Numbered from the stretch's first letter, positions 18,094-26,995 are shown. The stretch: 52,707 nt of DNA from Aphanocapsa sp. GSE-SYN-MK-11-07L (GCA_019359715.1 JAHHGS010000089.1:1-52707), one strand, 5' to 3'. The notes: a model not told the origin generated them from the letters alone. Program-made: numbers and translations.

Positions 18094-19737
18094 ATGACTG
18101 CGAAACCAAAGCTAGAACTGACTTGGATTGGTAAGGAGCATCGGCCGAAGCTGGAGCCGCGCATTTTGCTAGAAGACCCAGCCAAGTCTTACCATGCGCC
18201 CCATCGAGTAACAGAAAATGACAGCTTTGATAATCGGCTGATTTTTGGCGATAACTTGCTGGCACTAAAGGCGTTGGAAGCAGAGTTTACAGGCAAAATC
18301 AAATGTGTTTTTATTGACCCACCTTACAATACGGGCAGTGCATTTACCCATTATGACGATGGGTTAGAGCATTCGATTTGGCTGTCAATGATGCGTGACA
18401 GGCTAGAAATTATCCGCAAGCTGTTATCAGAAGATGGATCGCTTTGGATAACTGTAGATGATAACGAGGCTCATTATTTGAAGGTATTATGCGATGAGGT
18501 TTTTGGTCGAGGATCTTTCGTTACATCATTTATATGGAAAAAGGTTGATAGTCCCAACGACAACAAAGTGCCGATTACACCTGACCATGAGTATGTTCTT
18601 TGTTTTGCAAAGACATCAGAAATGGTCAAATTTAAACAGAAAATAGATGACTCAATTCTTGAAGCTTATCGAAAACCAGATTCAGAGTCGGATCGTCCTT
18701 ACAGAGATCGACTTTTGAAGAAAAATGGTAAAAATAGTTTGAGATCAGATCGTCCATCAATGTTTTTCCCAGTCATTTCTCCTGATGGGACTGAGGTGTT
18801 TCCAATTCATGATGATGGGAGAGAAGCTTGCTGGGCTATTGGCAAGAAAGGAGTCGAAGAACTGATTGCAAGAAAAGAACTAATTTGGAAAAATCGCAGC
18901 CAGAATGGCATTGAGCGATGGGTTCCCTACACTCGCGAGTTTGCGGCAGATAATCCATCTCGTCCTTATCCAACTATTTGGAATGATCTTGATACTACGC
19001 GCCAAACTAAAGCTCATCAAAAAATGCTTTTTGGCGAGGAAGGTGTATTTGCTACACCGAAGCCTGAAGACATAATTTGTCGTGCGTTGCAAATTTGCAC
19101 TGAGCAAGGCGATCGCGTCCTTGACTCCTTTGCTGGCTCCGGTACTACAGGCGCAGTTGCCCACAAAATGGGTCGCCGCTGGATCATGATTGAACTGGGC
19201 GAACACTGCCACACCCATATCATCCCCCGCCTCCAAAAAGTGATTGATGGTGAAGACAAAGGCGGTATTACCGAAGCCGTCGGTTGGCAAGGCGGCGGTG
19301 GGTTTCGCTACTATCGCCTCGCCCCCTCCCTACTCGAAAAAGATAAATGGGGCAACTGGGTAATTAACAAAACCTATAATCCCGCCATGCTTGCTGAAGC
19401 CCTCTGTAAACTGGAAGGCTTCACCTATGCCCCCTCCGACACCTTTTACTGGCAGCAAGGCTACTCCACAGAGCGCGACTTCATCTACATCACCACTCAA
19501 ACCCTCAGCCACGACCAACTTGCCCACCTGAGCGAAGAAGTGGGCATAGACCGCACCCTACTCGTGCTGTGCATGGCCTTTCGCGGCAAAGCCGATAAAT
19601 TCCCCAACCTGACCGTCAAAAAAATTCCCAAACAAGTCCTCTCCCGTTGCGAATGGGGTCACGATGACTACAGCCTTAAGGTTGAAAACCTGCCCCAAGC
19701 GCCCCCCAAACCTGGCCAGATGGAGCTAAACCTATGA
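18094..19737 (+). CDS. Type III Mod-like site-specific adenine DNA methyltransferase
   Basis: A 547-residue beta-class amino methyltransferase. Motif IV (DPPY, residues 75-78, in FIDPPYNTGSAF) precedes motif I (LDSFAGSGTTGAV, about 345-357), the beta order typical of type III Mod proteins. The middle part (about 150-340) is the likely target-recognition region. It would methylate adenine-N6 using S-adenosylmethionine and mark host DNA as self. No clear Shine-Dalgarno precedes the ATG. The stop overlaps a small downstream ORF as ATGA. The Res-like partner is encoded at 20532. Confidence 0.92.
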   Translation: MTAKPKLELTWIGKEHRPKLEPRILLEDPAKSYHAPHRVTENDSFDNRLIFGDNLLALKALEAEFTGKIKCVFIDPPYNTGSAFTHYDDGLEHSIWLSMMRDRLEIIRKLLSEDGSLWITVDDNEAHYLKVLCDEVFGRGSFVTSFIWKKVDSPNDNKVPITPDHEYVLCFAKTSEMVKFKQKIDDSILEAYRKPDSESDRPYRDRLLKKNGKNSLRSDRPSMFFPVISPDGTEVFPIHDDGREACWAIGKKGVEELIARKELIWKNRSQNGIERWVPYTREFAADNPSRPYPTIWNDLDTTRQTKAHQKMLFGEEGVFATPKPEDIICRALQICTEQGDRVLDSFAGSGTTGAVAHKMGRRWIMIELGEHCHTHIIPRLQKVIDGEDKGGITEAVGWQGGGGFRYYRLAPSLLEKDKWGNWVINKTYNPAMLAEALCKLEGFTYAPSDTFYWQQGYSTERDFIYITTQTLSHDQLAHLSEEVGIDRTLLVLCMAFRGKADKFPNLTVKKIPKQVLSRCEWGHDDYSLKVENLPQAPPKPGQMELNL

Positions 19738-19907
19738 AGAATGAAGAGCAAAACCAGAAACCTGAATCGGCTACGCACTGCGTAGCCAATCTTCAAAAAT
19801 CAACAGACGAGGCGTTGGCCAAAATTCGCGATTGCCTTAGAGGCAACCCCACTGACTTTGACCTCCCCGACAGTACGGACTTAATTCGAGCAGACTGTGA
19901 TCAATAA
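19734..19907 (+). CDS. Small ORF translationally coupled to the methyltransferase, unknown function
   Basis: A 57-residue frame starting with the ATGA overlap at the methyltransferase stop and ending in TAA at 19905. The second half (DEALAKIRDCLRGNPTD, then DLPDSTDLIRAD) looks like real protein, rather helical and acidic. The first half contains a perfect palindrome (19769-19787) that encodes ATHCVA and appears inserted. No family was recognised; it could be a small antitoxin-like or accessory protein, or a decaying remnant. Confidence 0.5.
   Translation: MKNEEQNQKPESATHCVANLQKSTDEALAKIRDCLRGNPTDFDLPDSTDLIRADCDQ
19769..19787. repeat. Palindromic small dispersed repeat inside a small ORF
   Basis: GGCTACGC and GCGTAGCC form a perfect 8-bp inverted repeat around ACT. 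The core GCGTAGC is shared with the elements at 9810 and 44708. It keeps the small ORF open. Confidence 0.6.
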
Positions 19908-19928
19908 CAACTTTACAGAGGCAATCCC

Positions 19929-20162
19929 ATGAATTCAACTTCAGACTTGCTTAAGCGCATTACTCAAACCCCCGGTCAGTGCGGTGGCCGTCCCTGTATC
20001 CGAGGGATGCGGATTCGAGTCAGCGATATTTTAGAAATGCTGGCTGAGAACGTAACCGCCACAGAAATTTTAGAAGACTTCCCTGACCTAGAACCCGCAG
20101 ATATTCAAGCCTGCCTGCTCTTTGCTGCCCGACGGACTGAATTTTCTAGACTTACCGCATGA
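19929..20162 (+). CDS. DUF433-family antitoxin
   Basis: A 77-residue protein with the DUF433 pattern: GGRPCIRGMRIRVSDILEML, then ATEILEDFPDLEPADI. DUF433 proteins have a MerR-like helix-turn-helix and pair with DUF5615 toxins. The next gene starts within its stop codon (ATGA at 20159). It lies between the methyltransferase and Res genes. Confidence 0.88.
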   Translation: MNSTSDLLKRITQTPGQCGGRPCIRGMRIRVSDILEMLAENVTATEILEDFPDLEPADIQACLLFAARRTEFSRLTA

Positions 20163-20500
20163 AAATTTGGATCGATGCTCAGCTTCCGCCAACCTTAGCA
20201 AGTTGGCTGTCAGCGACCTTCGCTGTAGAAGCAACTGCATTGAGAGAGATCGGACTGCGGGACGCTCAAGATATTGATATTTTTGCGGCAGCAGGGGCTG
20301 AAAATGCCGTCATTATGACAAAAGATGTTGACTTTGTAGATCTCGTCTGTCGTTTAGGGGCACCGCCTCAAATTTTGTGGTTAACCTGCGGCAACGTGAC
20401 AAACCGCAATTTGAGAACACTGCTGATGGCTACATTGCCCGAAGCTTTAGAACGCCTAAATCAGGGGGATTTGATTGTTGAAATCAGCAGTGCCCCCTAA
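20159..20500 (+). CDS. DUF5615 PIN-like toxin
   Basis: A 113-residue protein. It begins MKIWIDAQLPPTLASWL and contains GLRDAQDIDIF and IMTKDVDFVDLV. These acidic positions match the PIN-like (Mut7-C related) DUF5615 fold. Together with the DUF433 protein it forms a typical cyanobacterial toxin-antitoxin pair with overlapping genes. The predicted role is RNA cleavage when it is not bound by the partner. Confidence 0.88.
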   Translation: MKIWIDAQLPPTLASWLSATFAVEATALREIGLRDAQDIDIFAAAGAENAVIMTKDVDFVDLVCRLGAPPQILWLTCGNVTNRNLRTLLMATLPEALERLNQGDLIVEISSAP

Positions 20501-20531
20501 ATTTCTCAGAGAGCAGAAGAGGTCTTGATCT

Positions 20532-23228
20532 ATGAATCGCCATGTTAACGCCATCTCCGGCCGCCTCAGCTTGCGCCCACCCCAACGCGATTCCCTCGAA
20601 ATCCTCGATCGCCTTTGCGAAATCCTGCCCTCCAAACAAAACAGTAATAGAGACACTGCACTAGCTGCCATTCAAAGCGAATATCCCACCGTCACAGACT
20701 TTGAGCGCGAATTTCCCTCCCTCTGCTTTTCCCTAGCAACAGGCGTGGGCAAAACTCGGCTCATGGGCGCATTTATCACCTACCTGCACCTCGCCCACGG
20801 TTTCAAACACTTCTTTGTCTTGGCTCCCAACCTCACCATCTATAACAAACTGATCACTGACTTCACGCCTAATACTGCAAAATACGTTTTCAAAGGCATT
20901 TCAGAATTTGCCACCGATGCTCCTGAAATCATCACAGGCGACAACTATGAAAAAGCAGCTACCATCACTGATTTTGTCCGGTGCAAAATCAATATCTTCA
21001 ATATTTCCAAGATTAACTCCGAAGTCCGGGGCGGCAAAAGCCCCCGCATTAAACGCCTGTCAGAGTACATTGGCGAAAGCTACTTTGACTACTTAGCCAA
21101 TTTGGATGACCTCGTGATTCTGATGGACGAGTCCCACCGCTACCGCGCTTCGGCTGGAATTCGCGCTATCAACGAACTCAAGCCAATTCTGGGTCTAGAA
21201 CTCACCGCCACTCCGTTTGTAGAAACCAGTAAAGGCGCAATTCAGTTCAAAAATGTCATCTACGACTACCCCCTCGGACGGGCAATGGCAGACGGCTTAG
21301 TCAAAGAACCCGCTGTCGTCACCCGTAAAGACTTTAACCCCGCTGGCATGTCTGCCGAAGCAATTGAGCGCCTCAAACTCGAAGATGGTGTGCGCCTGCA
21401 CGAAAGCATCAAAGTTGAACTCGAAACCTACGCCCGTGAAACTGGCAACCCCATTGTCAAACCCTTCGTGCTTGTGATTGCCCGCGATACTACTCACGCC
21501 GCTCAACTGGCCACGCTGATTCAGTCCGAAGAGTTCTTTCTAGGTCGCTATCGCAACAAGGTGATCCAAGTAGACTCCAGCACCACAGGCAGCAAAGAAG
21601 ACGAGATGATCGATCGCCTGCTTAATGTTGAGCGCACCGATGAACCGACTGAGATTGTCATCCACGTCAACATGCTCAAAGAAGGCTGGGATGTCACCAA
21701 CCTCTATACCATCATTCCCCTCCGCGCTGCTAACGCCCGGATTTTGATTGAGCAGTCGATCGGACGGGGGTTGCGCCTCCCCTACGGCAAACGCACTGGT
21801 GTCATATCCGTCGATCGCCTCAACATCATCGCCCACGATAAATTCCAAGAGATTATCGATGAAGCCAACCGCCCGGACTCCCAAATCCGTCTCCAGCAAG
21901 TCATTCTTGCCCCAGAAACCCTAACCCAAACCACTGTAACCGTCGTCTCCCAACCCATTCTTGACCGTCAGCTTGGCTGGCAACCCTCAGACGCAGCACC
22001 CACTGCAACCTCATCAGCTACTACGGCACAGCTACCTCCACAGCCCGTCTTCACCACTCCCGTAGACCAAAAAATTGCTCAGATGGCCTACCAAGTCATT
22101 CGCCAGCTTGAACGCCAGCCTGAAACCGTCCCCACCTCAGCTCATCTGCTAAGTCCCACCGTGCAGGCTAAGGTCAAAGAAGCCGTCGAGGCCGCATACC
22201 AAGCCCCGCAGCTTGAACTAGAAGGCATTCTTGAGCAGCCGAATATTGCAGAGATTGTTGCCAAAACGGCTGAACTAGTGATTCAGCAAACCATTGATAT
22301 TCCGCGTATTCAGTTAGTGCCCAAAGATGAAGTTAAAACCGGATTTCATCCCTTTAGCCTTGACCTCACTAGCCTCAACTATCAAGCCCCCGCCGATGAA
22401 CTGTGGATTCAACACCTCAGAACTCCAACCCAGGAAATACTGGGGCTAGGGGAAGGCGGCATCGAAGAAGCGCAGCTTGAAGACTATGTGGTGAGCGGCC
22501 TCGTCAACTTTGACGATATTGCCTACGACGAACACGCTGATTTGCTCTATAACCTAGCTGGACAAGTGGTGCATCACCTCCAACACTACCTTTCTGAACA
22601 AGACACCCGTAAAGTGCTACGGCTCCATCAGCGCGACATTGCTCGTTTTATCCATTCCCAAATGGAAAACCATTTCTGGGAGGCCCCTGTAGAGTATGAC
22701 GTTAAGATTAGCCGAGGCTTCACTGCTCTGAAGCCAAGCGCTTACACCACATCAACCAGCCAACCCCTGCTCAACTATCGCCAAGCGCCAGCGGACAAAA
22801 GCAACATGGCAAAGTATCTCTTTGGCGGGTTTGAAAAATGTTTGTACCTAGAACAAAAATTTCAGTCCGATGCCGAACGCAAGCTGGCAATGCTCCTAGA
22901 GCGCGATGCCCTCAAATGGTTTCGTCCCGCCAAAGGACAGTTTCAAATTTTCTATCGCTGGCAGGGTGAAGATCGCGAGTATCAACCCGACTTTGTTGCT
23001 GAAGCCGAGACAGCTATCCACATGCTGGAACCCAAAATGAGCAGCCAGATCACTGATGCTGAAGTGTTGGCTAAAAAAGAAGTGGCCGTGCGCTGGTGCC
23101 AGCAAGCCACTGACTATATGCAGCAGCATGGCGGCAAGCCTTGGACTTATGTGCTAATTCCCCACGATGCGATCGCTGAAAATATGACTCTCGGAGGCCT
23201 TGCCAAGAAGTTTTCAAGCAGAACCTAA
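20532..23228 (+). CDS. Type III Res-like helicase-endonuclease
   Basis: An 898-residue protein. Superfamily 2 helicase motifs are SLATGVGKTRL (Walker A, about 68-77), VILMDESHRYR (DESH, about 199), LELTATPF, and later VNMLKEGWDVTNLYTI and IGRGLRLPYGKR. The C-terminus has YQPDFV (about 816-821) and LEPKM (about 831-835), fitting the PD...ExK endonuclease core of type III Res subunits. A proline- and threonine-rich linker lies near 490-520. With the Mod-like protein it should form an ATP-dependent restriction complex. It is separated from mod by a small ORF and a toxin-antitoxin pair. Confidence 0.92.
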   Translation: MNRHVNAISGRLSLRPPQRDSLEILDRLCEILPSKQNSNRDTALAAIQSEYPTVTDFEREFPSLCFSLATGVGKTRLMGAFITYLHLAHGFKHFFVLAPNLTIYNKLITDFTPNTAKYVFKGISEFATDAPEIITGDNYEKAATITDFVRCKINIFNISKINSEVRGGKSPRIKRLSEYIGESYFDYLANLDDLVILMDESHRYRASAGIRAINELKPILGLELTATPFVETSKGAIQFKNVIYDYPLGRAMADGLVKEPAVVTRKDFNPAGMSAEAIERLKLEDGVRLHESIKVELETYARETGNPIVKPFVLVIARDTTHAAQLATLIQSEEFFLGRYRNKVIQVDSSTTGSKEDEMIDRLLNVERTDEPTEIVIHVNMLKEGWDVTNLYTIIPLRAANARILIEQSIGRGLRLPYGKRTGVISVDRLNIIAHDKFQEIIDEANRPDSQIRLQQVILAPETLTQTTVTVVSQPILDRQLGWQPSDAAPTATSSATTAQLPPQPVFTTPVDQKIAQMAYQVIRQLERQPETVPTSAHLLSPTVQAKVKEAVEAAYQAPQLELEGILEQPNIAEIVAKTAELVIQQTIDIPRIQLVPKDEVKTGFHPFSLDLTSLNYQAPADELWIQHLRTPTQEILGLGEGGIEEAQLEDYVVSGLVNFDDIAYDEHADLLYNLAGQVVHHLQHYLSEQDTRKVLRLHQRDIARFIHSQMENHFWEAPVEYDVKISRGFTALKPSAYTTSTSQPLLNYRQAPADKSNMAKYLFGGFEKCLYLEQKFQSDAERKLAMLLERDALKWFRPAKGQFQIFYRWQGEDREYQPDFVAEAETAIHMLEPKMSSQITDAEVLAKKEVAVRWCQQATDYMQQHGGKPWTYVLIPHDAIAENMTLGGLAKKFSSRT

Positions 23229-23259
23229 ACACAGCATCGCTTGCACACAAGTTGCAAGT

Positions 23260-24417
23260 CTATGCTTTCTGAATCGCAGTTTTATACAAATGCTGGAGGG
23301 TTACGAAGACGACTGCGCCGACAAACAGAGAGCAAACCTTAATCAGTGGGGTCAAGTCGCCGTTGGCGTAGCTGATGGCAGAGGCTATTTGCATGACAAC
23401 GGGCATCCAGACATACTGCGGGTAGTAAAAAGCAAAAATAATCGAGTTCACGTCTGCCGGAAAAAAGTAGCGATCGTGCATTTTCGGCAGCAGATAGGGC
23501 ATCACAATCACAGAGGCAAAGCTGAGCGTCACCATAAATTCAGGCTTAAGCTGGACTTTGCTGTGGTAAATCACCCAGGTCATGATCAAAACAGTCACCA
23601 AGGTCAAACCAATTCCCAACGGCATCACGGTGCTGTAATGATCGTTGGAAATCCACTGGTAAATATTCGGAGCCATTTTGGTTAGCTCTTTGTACTGAGT
23701 CGCCTGATTAAAGTAGATCAACAGCAGTTCAAGCAGCGGGCGGCCAGCATACCAAGCCGGAATCACGGTGACGAAGTAAACCCCGAAAATCAGCAAAAAA
23801 CGCCACCATTCAATTCTTTTCTTCAAAAATAAAATAAACAAGAACGGGGCTAAAAAGATCGATTGCAGCTTGAAAGAGCAGGCTAACCCGTAGGCAATCA
23901 GAGCAAAAGTTTTTTTGTTAATGCATAAAAAATAGAGGCAAGCAACCAAGCCCGTCGTGTAGAGAACATCACACTGTCCCCAGAGGGCGCTGTTGAGCGG
24001 AATTGTTGGCGCAAACAGGATTGTGAAAAAGGCAGCGATCGGGCGATTTCGCAGGCGGGTAGGTGTTGAGTCTTGATTTGGGTATTTGAGCTGCACCAGT
24101 TTGTAAACAAAAAAGGCGCAGAGAAAATCAACCCCCATTGCCAACAGCTTGATCGAGAAAAGCTTGGGCAGCCAGGCGAGGGGGCCAGAGGCAATCACCA
24201 GCCAGTAGAGATAGGCAGGGGTATAGTCAGCAAAGCTCTGTTTGAGGGCGCTTAATCCGCCATTGGCCTGAATAAACTCGTACCAGGGGTCAAGAAACGA
24301 CATGTAGTCGTAAGATCGATTGGGAACACAGGCAAGTCTGACCAGAATTGCCAGTCCGAGCAGTAGGATCACTGTTCGACGGCGTCGCGGTTGAGTGAGT
24401 GCTGGTGTTTCGCCCAT
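23260..24417 (-). CDS. Polytopic membrane glycosyltransferase-like protein (GT87/mannosyltransferase type)
   Basis: A protein of about 385 residues with some nine or ten hydrophobic segments. The N-terminal loop after the first helix contains SYDYMSFLDPWYEFI, in the position where GT-C enzymes keep their catalytic acids. LYTTGLVACLYFL and KMHDRYFFPADVN are further conserved-looking stretches. It probably transfers sugars from a polyprenyl-phosphate donor on the outer face of the membrane. The start chosen is ATG (MGETPALTQ); a TTG 21 nt upstream is possible. Its last 612 bp are duplicated at 11826-12437, on the far side of the defence island. Confidence 0.75.
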   Translation of the reverse strand: MGETPALTQPRRRRTVILLLGLAILVRLACVPNRSYDYMSFLDPWYEFIQANGGLSALKQSFADYTPAYLYWLVIASGPLAWLPKLFSIKLLAMGVDFLCAFFVYKLVQLKYPNQDSTPTRLRNRPIAAFFTILFAPTIPLNSALWGQCDVLYTTGLVACLYFLCINKKTFALIAYGLACSFKLQSIFLAPFLFILFLKKRIEWWRFLLIFGVYFVTVIPAWYAGRPLLELLLIYFNQATQYKELTKMAPNIYQWISNDHYSTVMPLGIGLTLVTVLIMTWVIYHSKVQLKPEFMVTLSFASVIVMPYLLPKMHDRYFFPADVNSIIFAFYYPQYVWMPVVMQIASAISYANGDLTPLIKVCSLFVGAVVFVTLQHLYKTAIQKA

Positions 24418-24615
24418 ATTGACCGACAAGACAAACAATACAGTGAGAATAGACCGAAATCAGATCAGCCACTACATCTTTTGGGACAGTTTTTAGAAGT
24501 GCTACAGGGCTTCAGTAGACAGGAAAGAATTGTCTAGAAACATGTTCCTTGCCAAAAAAACCTTCGTTGTTTATCTTGGTCTGTCTGATTCCAGGAGCAA
24601 TTATTTTCTCGGAGT

Positions 24616-26052
24616 ATGATAAAGCCAACACATCCGATTCACCAAGCCACCTTGATTAGAAATCTGCAAAAGCATCCTGTTTTTCTGGCCGTCGGCATTA
24701 GTGCTTTATTCATGTTTGTCTCTAGTGTTCTCAGGCATGAATTATTTAATTCATCGGGAGATTTAGCTTTTTTTGATCAAGGCGTTTATCTGATCAGCCA
24801 AGGAAAACCGCCGATCGCCTCTGTGCTGGGCTTCCATGTTTTGGCAGATCATGCGGCCTGGATTTTGTATTTTATTGCTTTACTCTACAAAGTTTATCCC
24901 AGCGTCTACTGGCTGTTTGCTGTGCAGGCGATCGCCCTGGCTTTGGGGGCAATTCCCACCTATTTACTGGCGGTGCAGGCAGGGCTAAAAGAACACCTCG
25001 CGACGGCAATGGTGGCGGTTTATCTCTTGTATCCCGTCGTTTACAACAGCGCTCTGGCGGATTTTCATCCCGACGTGATTGCTCTGCCGGCTTTGCTGAC
25101 GGCAATTTTAGCTGCCAGGGCAAACAGAACGGTTTGGTTCTGTCTCAGCATTATCTTGGTGTTGGGCTGTAAGGCCGTTTTAGCTTTGACCGTGTTTGGG
25201 CTAGGGGTGTGGCTACTGTTATTTGAAAAGCGCCGAGTTTACGGGGCGATCGCAATTGCAAGCGGGATTGCCTGGTTCCTCATTGCCAATAAGCTAATTA
25301 TTCCTTTTTTTGGCACTGAGGCAGCGCTTGTTAACCGACATCTCTATCGCTACAGCTATTTTGGCAGTTCTTTTGCGGACACTTTAAACATTTTTCTTGC
25401 CAAACCGCAGGTGGTTCTGGCAAATCTCTTCTCGCCCCTTAATTTTGAATACTTGGCGCTATTACTAGCGCCCGTAGTTTGGGGGCTACGCCCTCGCTAC
25501 ATGGCCCCTTTAATTGCGGCAATTCCCTGTTTGGCACTAAATTTGCTGGCGGATCATGCTTCGCAGAAAAACGTGATTTTGCATTATTCCTTGCCGATTA
25601 TTCCGTTTTTGATGGTGGCCTTAATTGCTAGCTTGGCGGCTGGCAAAGCCTGGATACAGAGCAGACGGGCGATTATTTTATGGTCGCTGGTTGGGTTTGC
25701 GGCCCTAGGTAAAGTTTGGTTTTTCGGCTCAAACTACCTTAACCATCTTGATAATTTATCCGCGACGAGGGAGGCGATCGCCCTAGTTAATCCTACAGAC
25801 AGCGTTTTTACAACCGATATCATTGCCCCCCACTTAACCCATCGTCAGACGATTGGCTATAACTACCAGAAAGTCCAAGCGGAGAATGGATTTAGCAAAT
25901 TTCACTATGTCCTGATTAATACCCGACATCCAGGCTGGGCTGCCGATCCACAAGTCTACAAAGATTTGGTCAATGACTTAAGCCAGCAACCGAGAGTTAG
26001 ATTACAGTACAAAAAAGACGACGTGTATTTGTTTGAGCAGTCCAGCAGCTAG
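24616..26052 (+). CDS. DUF2079 polytopic membrane protein
   Basis: A 478-residue protein with about ten membrane segments. The first loop contains the DUF2079 signature region around SGDLAFFDQGVYLISQGK and GFHVLADHAAW. GNL-like and FHPDVIALPALL segments follow, and a soluble tail begins at about residue 385. DUF2079 proteins resemble GT-C glycosyltransferases; the substrate is unknown. It is divergent from the preceding glycosyltransferase, with a 198-nt gap, so the two may share control and act on surface glycans. Confidence 0.85.
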   Translation: MIKPTHPIHQATLIRNLQKHPVFLAVGISALFMFVSSVLRHELFNSSGDLAFFDQGVYLISQGKPPIASVLGFHVLADHAAWILYFIALLYKVYPSVYWLFAVQAIALALGAIPTYLLAVQAGLKEHLATAMVAVYLLYPVVYNSALADFHPDVIALPALLTAILAARANRTVWFCLSIILVLGCKAVLALTVFGLGVWLLLFEKRRVYGAIAIASGIAWFLIANKLIIPFFGTEAALVNRHLYRYSYFGSSFADTLNIFLAKPQVVLANLFSPLNFEYLALLLAPVVWGLRPRYMAPLIAAIPCLALNLLADHASQKNVILHYSLPIIPFLMVALIASLAAGKAWIQSRRAIILWSLVGFAALGKVWFFGSNYLNHLDNLSATREAIALVNPTDSVFTTDIIAPHLTHRQTIGYNYQKVQAENGFSKFHYVLINTRHPGWAADPQVYKDLVNDLSQQPRVRLQYKKDDVYLFEQSSS

Positions 26053-26258
26053 AGATTTTTACAATGTCAACTCTGAAATTGCTCAATGCTACGGATCTGT
26101 GAAGAGGGATATGTCGTGCCGATCTTTTCCAACTTCTAGCAATGGAAGCGGCTAGAGGCGTTTTTGCGATCGCAGAGAATTGACCCCGATTATCCACCAA
26201 ATTGGTCATGCACTGCTGGTTCAAGCAAGCCTTTGAAGGAGAGGTGCAGTAGCTAGGT

Positions 26259-26591
26259 TTAGGCTACACCAAATCCAGTGTACTCTCGCACGTAAGGAGC
26301 TTGGAATCCTAATATGATGTCTTGCTTAGGAATTCCCATTGCTGCCAAGTCTTGGGCAATCAGAAGCTCAGTTGTGTTATGTTGAATCCAAATTTTACCA
26401 TCTCTAATGTCTAGATGCAGAACGCAGCCATGAACACGCCGATCGCCATCCCAGCCTACATTCATAATCTGATAGCGATCGCGTGGCACATCAAAAACCA
26501 CTTGTGATTCAATGTCTCCATTGGCAATCGGGATGGCAGCATAATTGCTGAGCAGTGTTTGAATACACTGACGGTAAAAGTTTATATCCAT
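26259..26591 (-). CDS. xisI: XisI family protein (fdxN-element excision controlling factor)
   Basis: A 110-residue protein ending in IILGFQAPYVREYTGF, the hallmark C-terminus of XisI, with VFDVPRDRYQIMNVGWD and IRDGKIWIQHNTTE upstream. In Anabaena XisI acts with XisH and the recombinase XisF in excision of the fdxN element, but most copies, as here, have no XisF nearby. It overlaps the upstream xisH by 10 nt and is translated with it. Confidence 0.93.
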   Translation of the reverse strand: MDINFYRQCIQTLLSNYAAIPIANGDIESQVVFDVPRDRYQIMNVGWDGDRRVHGCVLHLDIRDGKIWIQHNTTELLIAQDLAAMGIPKQDIILGFQAPYVREYTGFGVA

Positions 26592-26995
26592 TGCACAATC
26601 GCCTCCTGAACAGGATTATAAATGAGCTGCTTGATCTGATATCGTTCGACAGAAAGCTGAGCAAATTCGCGTTGAAAAAAGGCTTGATGAACGGCAACCG
26701 GAATAGCTAAATATAGAATACGGTCGGGTTCACTCAGTTCTAAAGCAAGACGATAGTTAAGGAATTGACCCAGCGCTGTATGGTAATCAGCAACGGGTGA
26801 GTCACCTAGAAAGGTTTTGATTTCGACAGCAATTTTTTCACCTGCCCTTTCTGCGGCCAAAATTTGTTCAGCCCCTAAGTCAATCTCAAATTTTGTACCA
26901 CCAATCTCTATCTTCAACGGGTCGTCAGTGATGACCCACTCTTCTTTTTCGAGTGCCCTCCTGACCGCTTCGTGAAACCGATCTTTCGCTGCCAT
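26582..26995 (-). CDS. xisH: XisH family PD-(D/E)XK-like protein
   Basis: A 137-residue protein starting MAAKDRFHEAVRRALEKEEW. It includes FEIDLGAEQILAAERAGEK and IAVEIKTFLG, which together give the D...ExK arrangement of a PD-(D/E)XK nuclease fold, then DYHTALGQFLNYRLAL. XisH-XisI pairs are abundant in cyanobacteria, usually without an excisable element. Some workers view them as toxin-antitoxin-like; that is not shown here. Confidence 0.93.
   Translation of the reverse strand: MAAKDRFHEAVRRALEKEEWVITDDPLKIEIGGTKFEIDLGAEQILAAERAGEKIAVEIKTFLGDSPVADYHTALGQFLNYRLALELSEPDRILYLAIPVAVHQAFFQREFAQLSVERYQIKQLIYNPVQEAIVQWI

Noticed and set aside
12522-23228. Classification as DISARM or BREX
   Set aside because: A SNF2-like helicase and an adenine methyltransferase suggested DISARM class 1, but no DrmA, DrmB or phospholipase-D DrmC is present, and there is no PglZ or BrxC-type ATPase for BREX.
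26053-26258. Gene fragment between DUF2079 and xisI
   Set aside because: Frames are short and broken, and none resembles a known protein.
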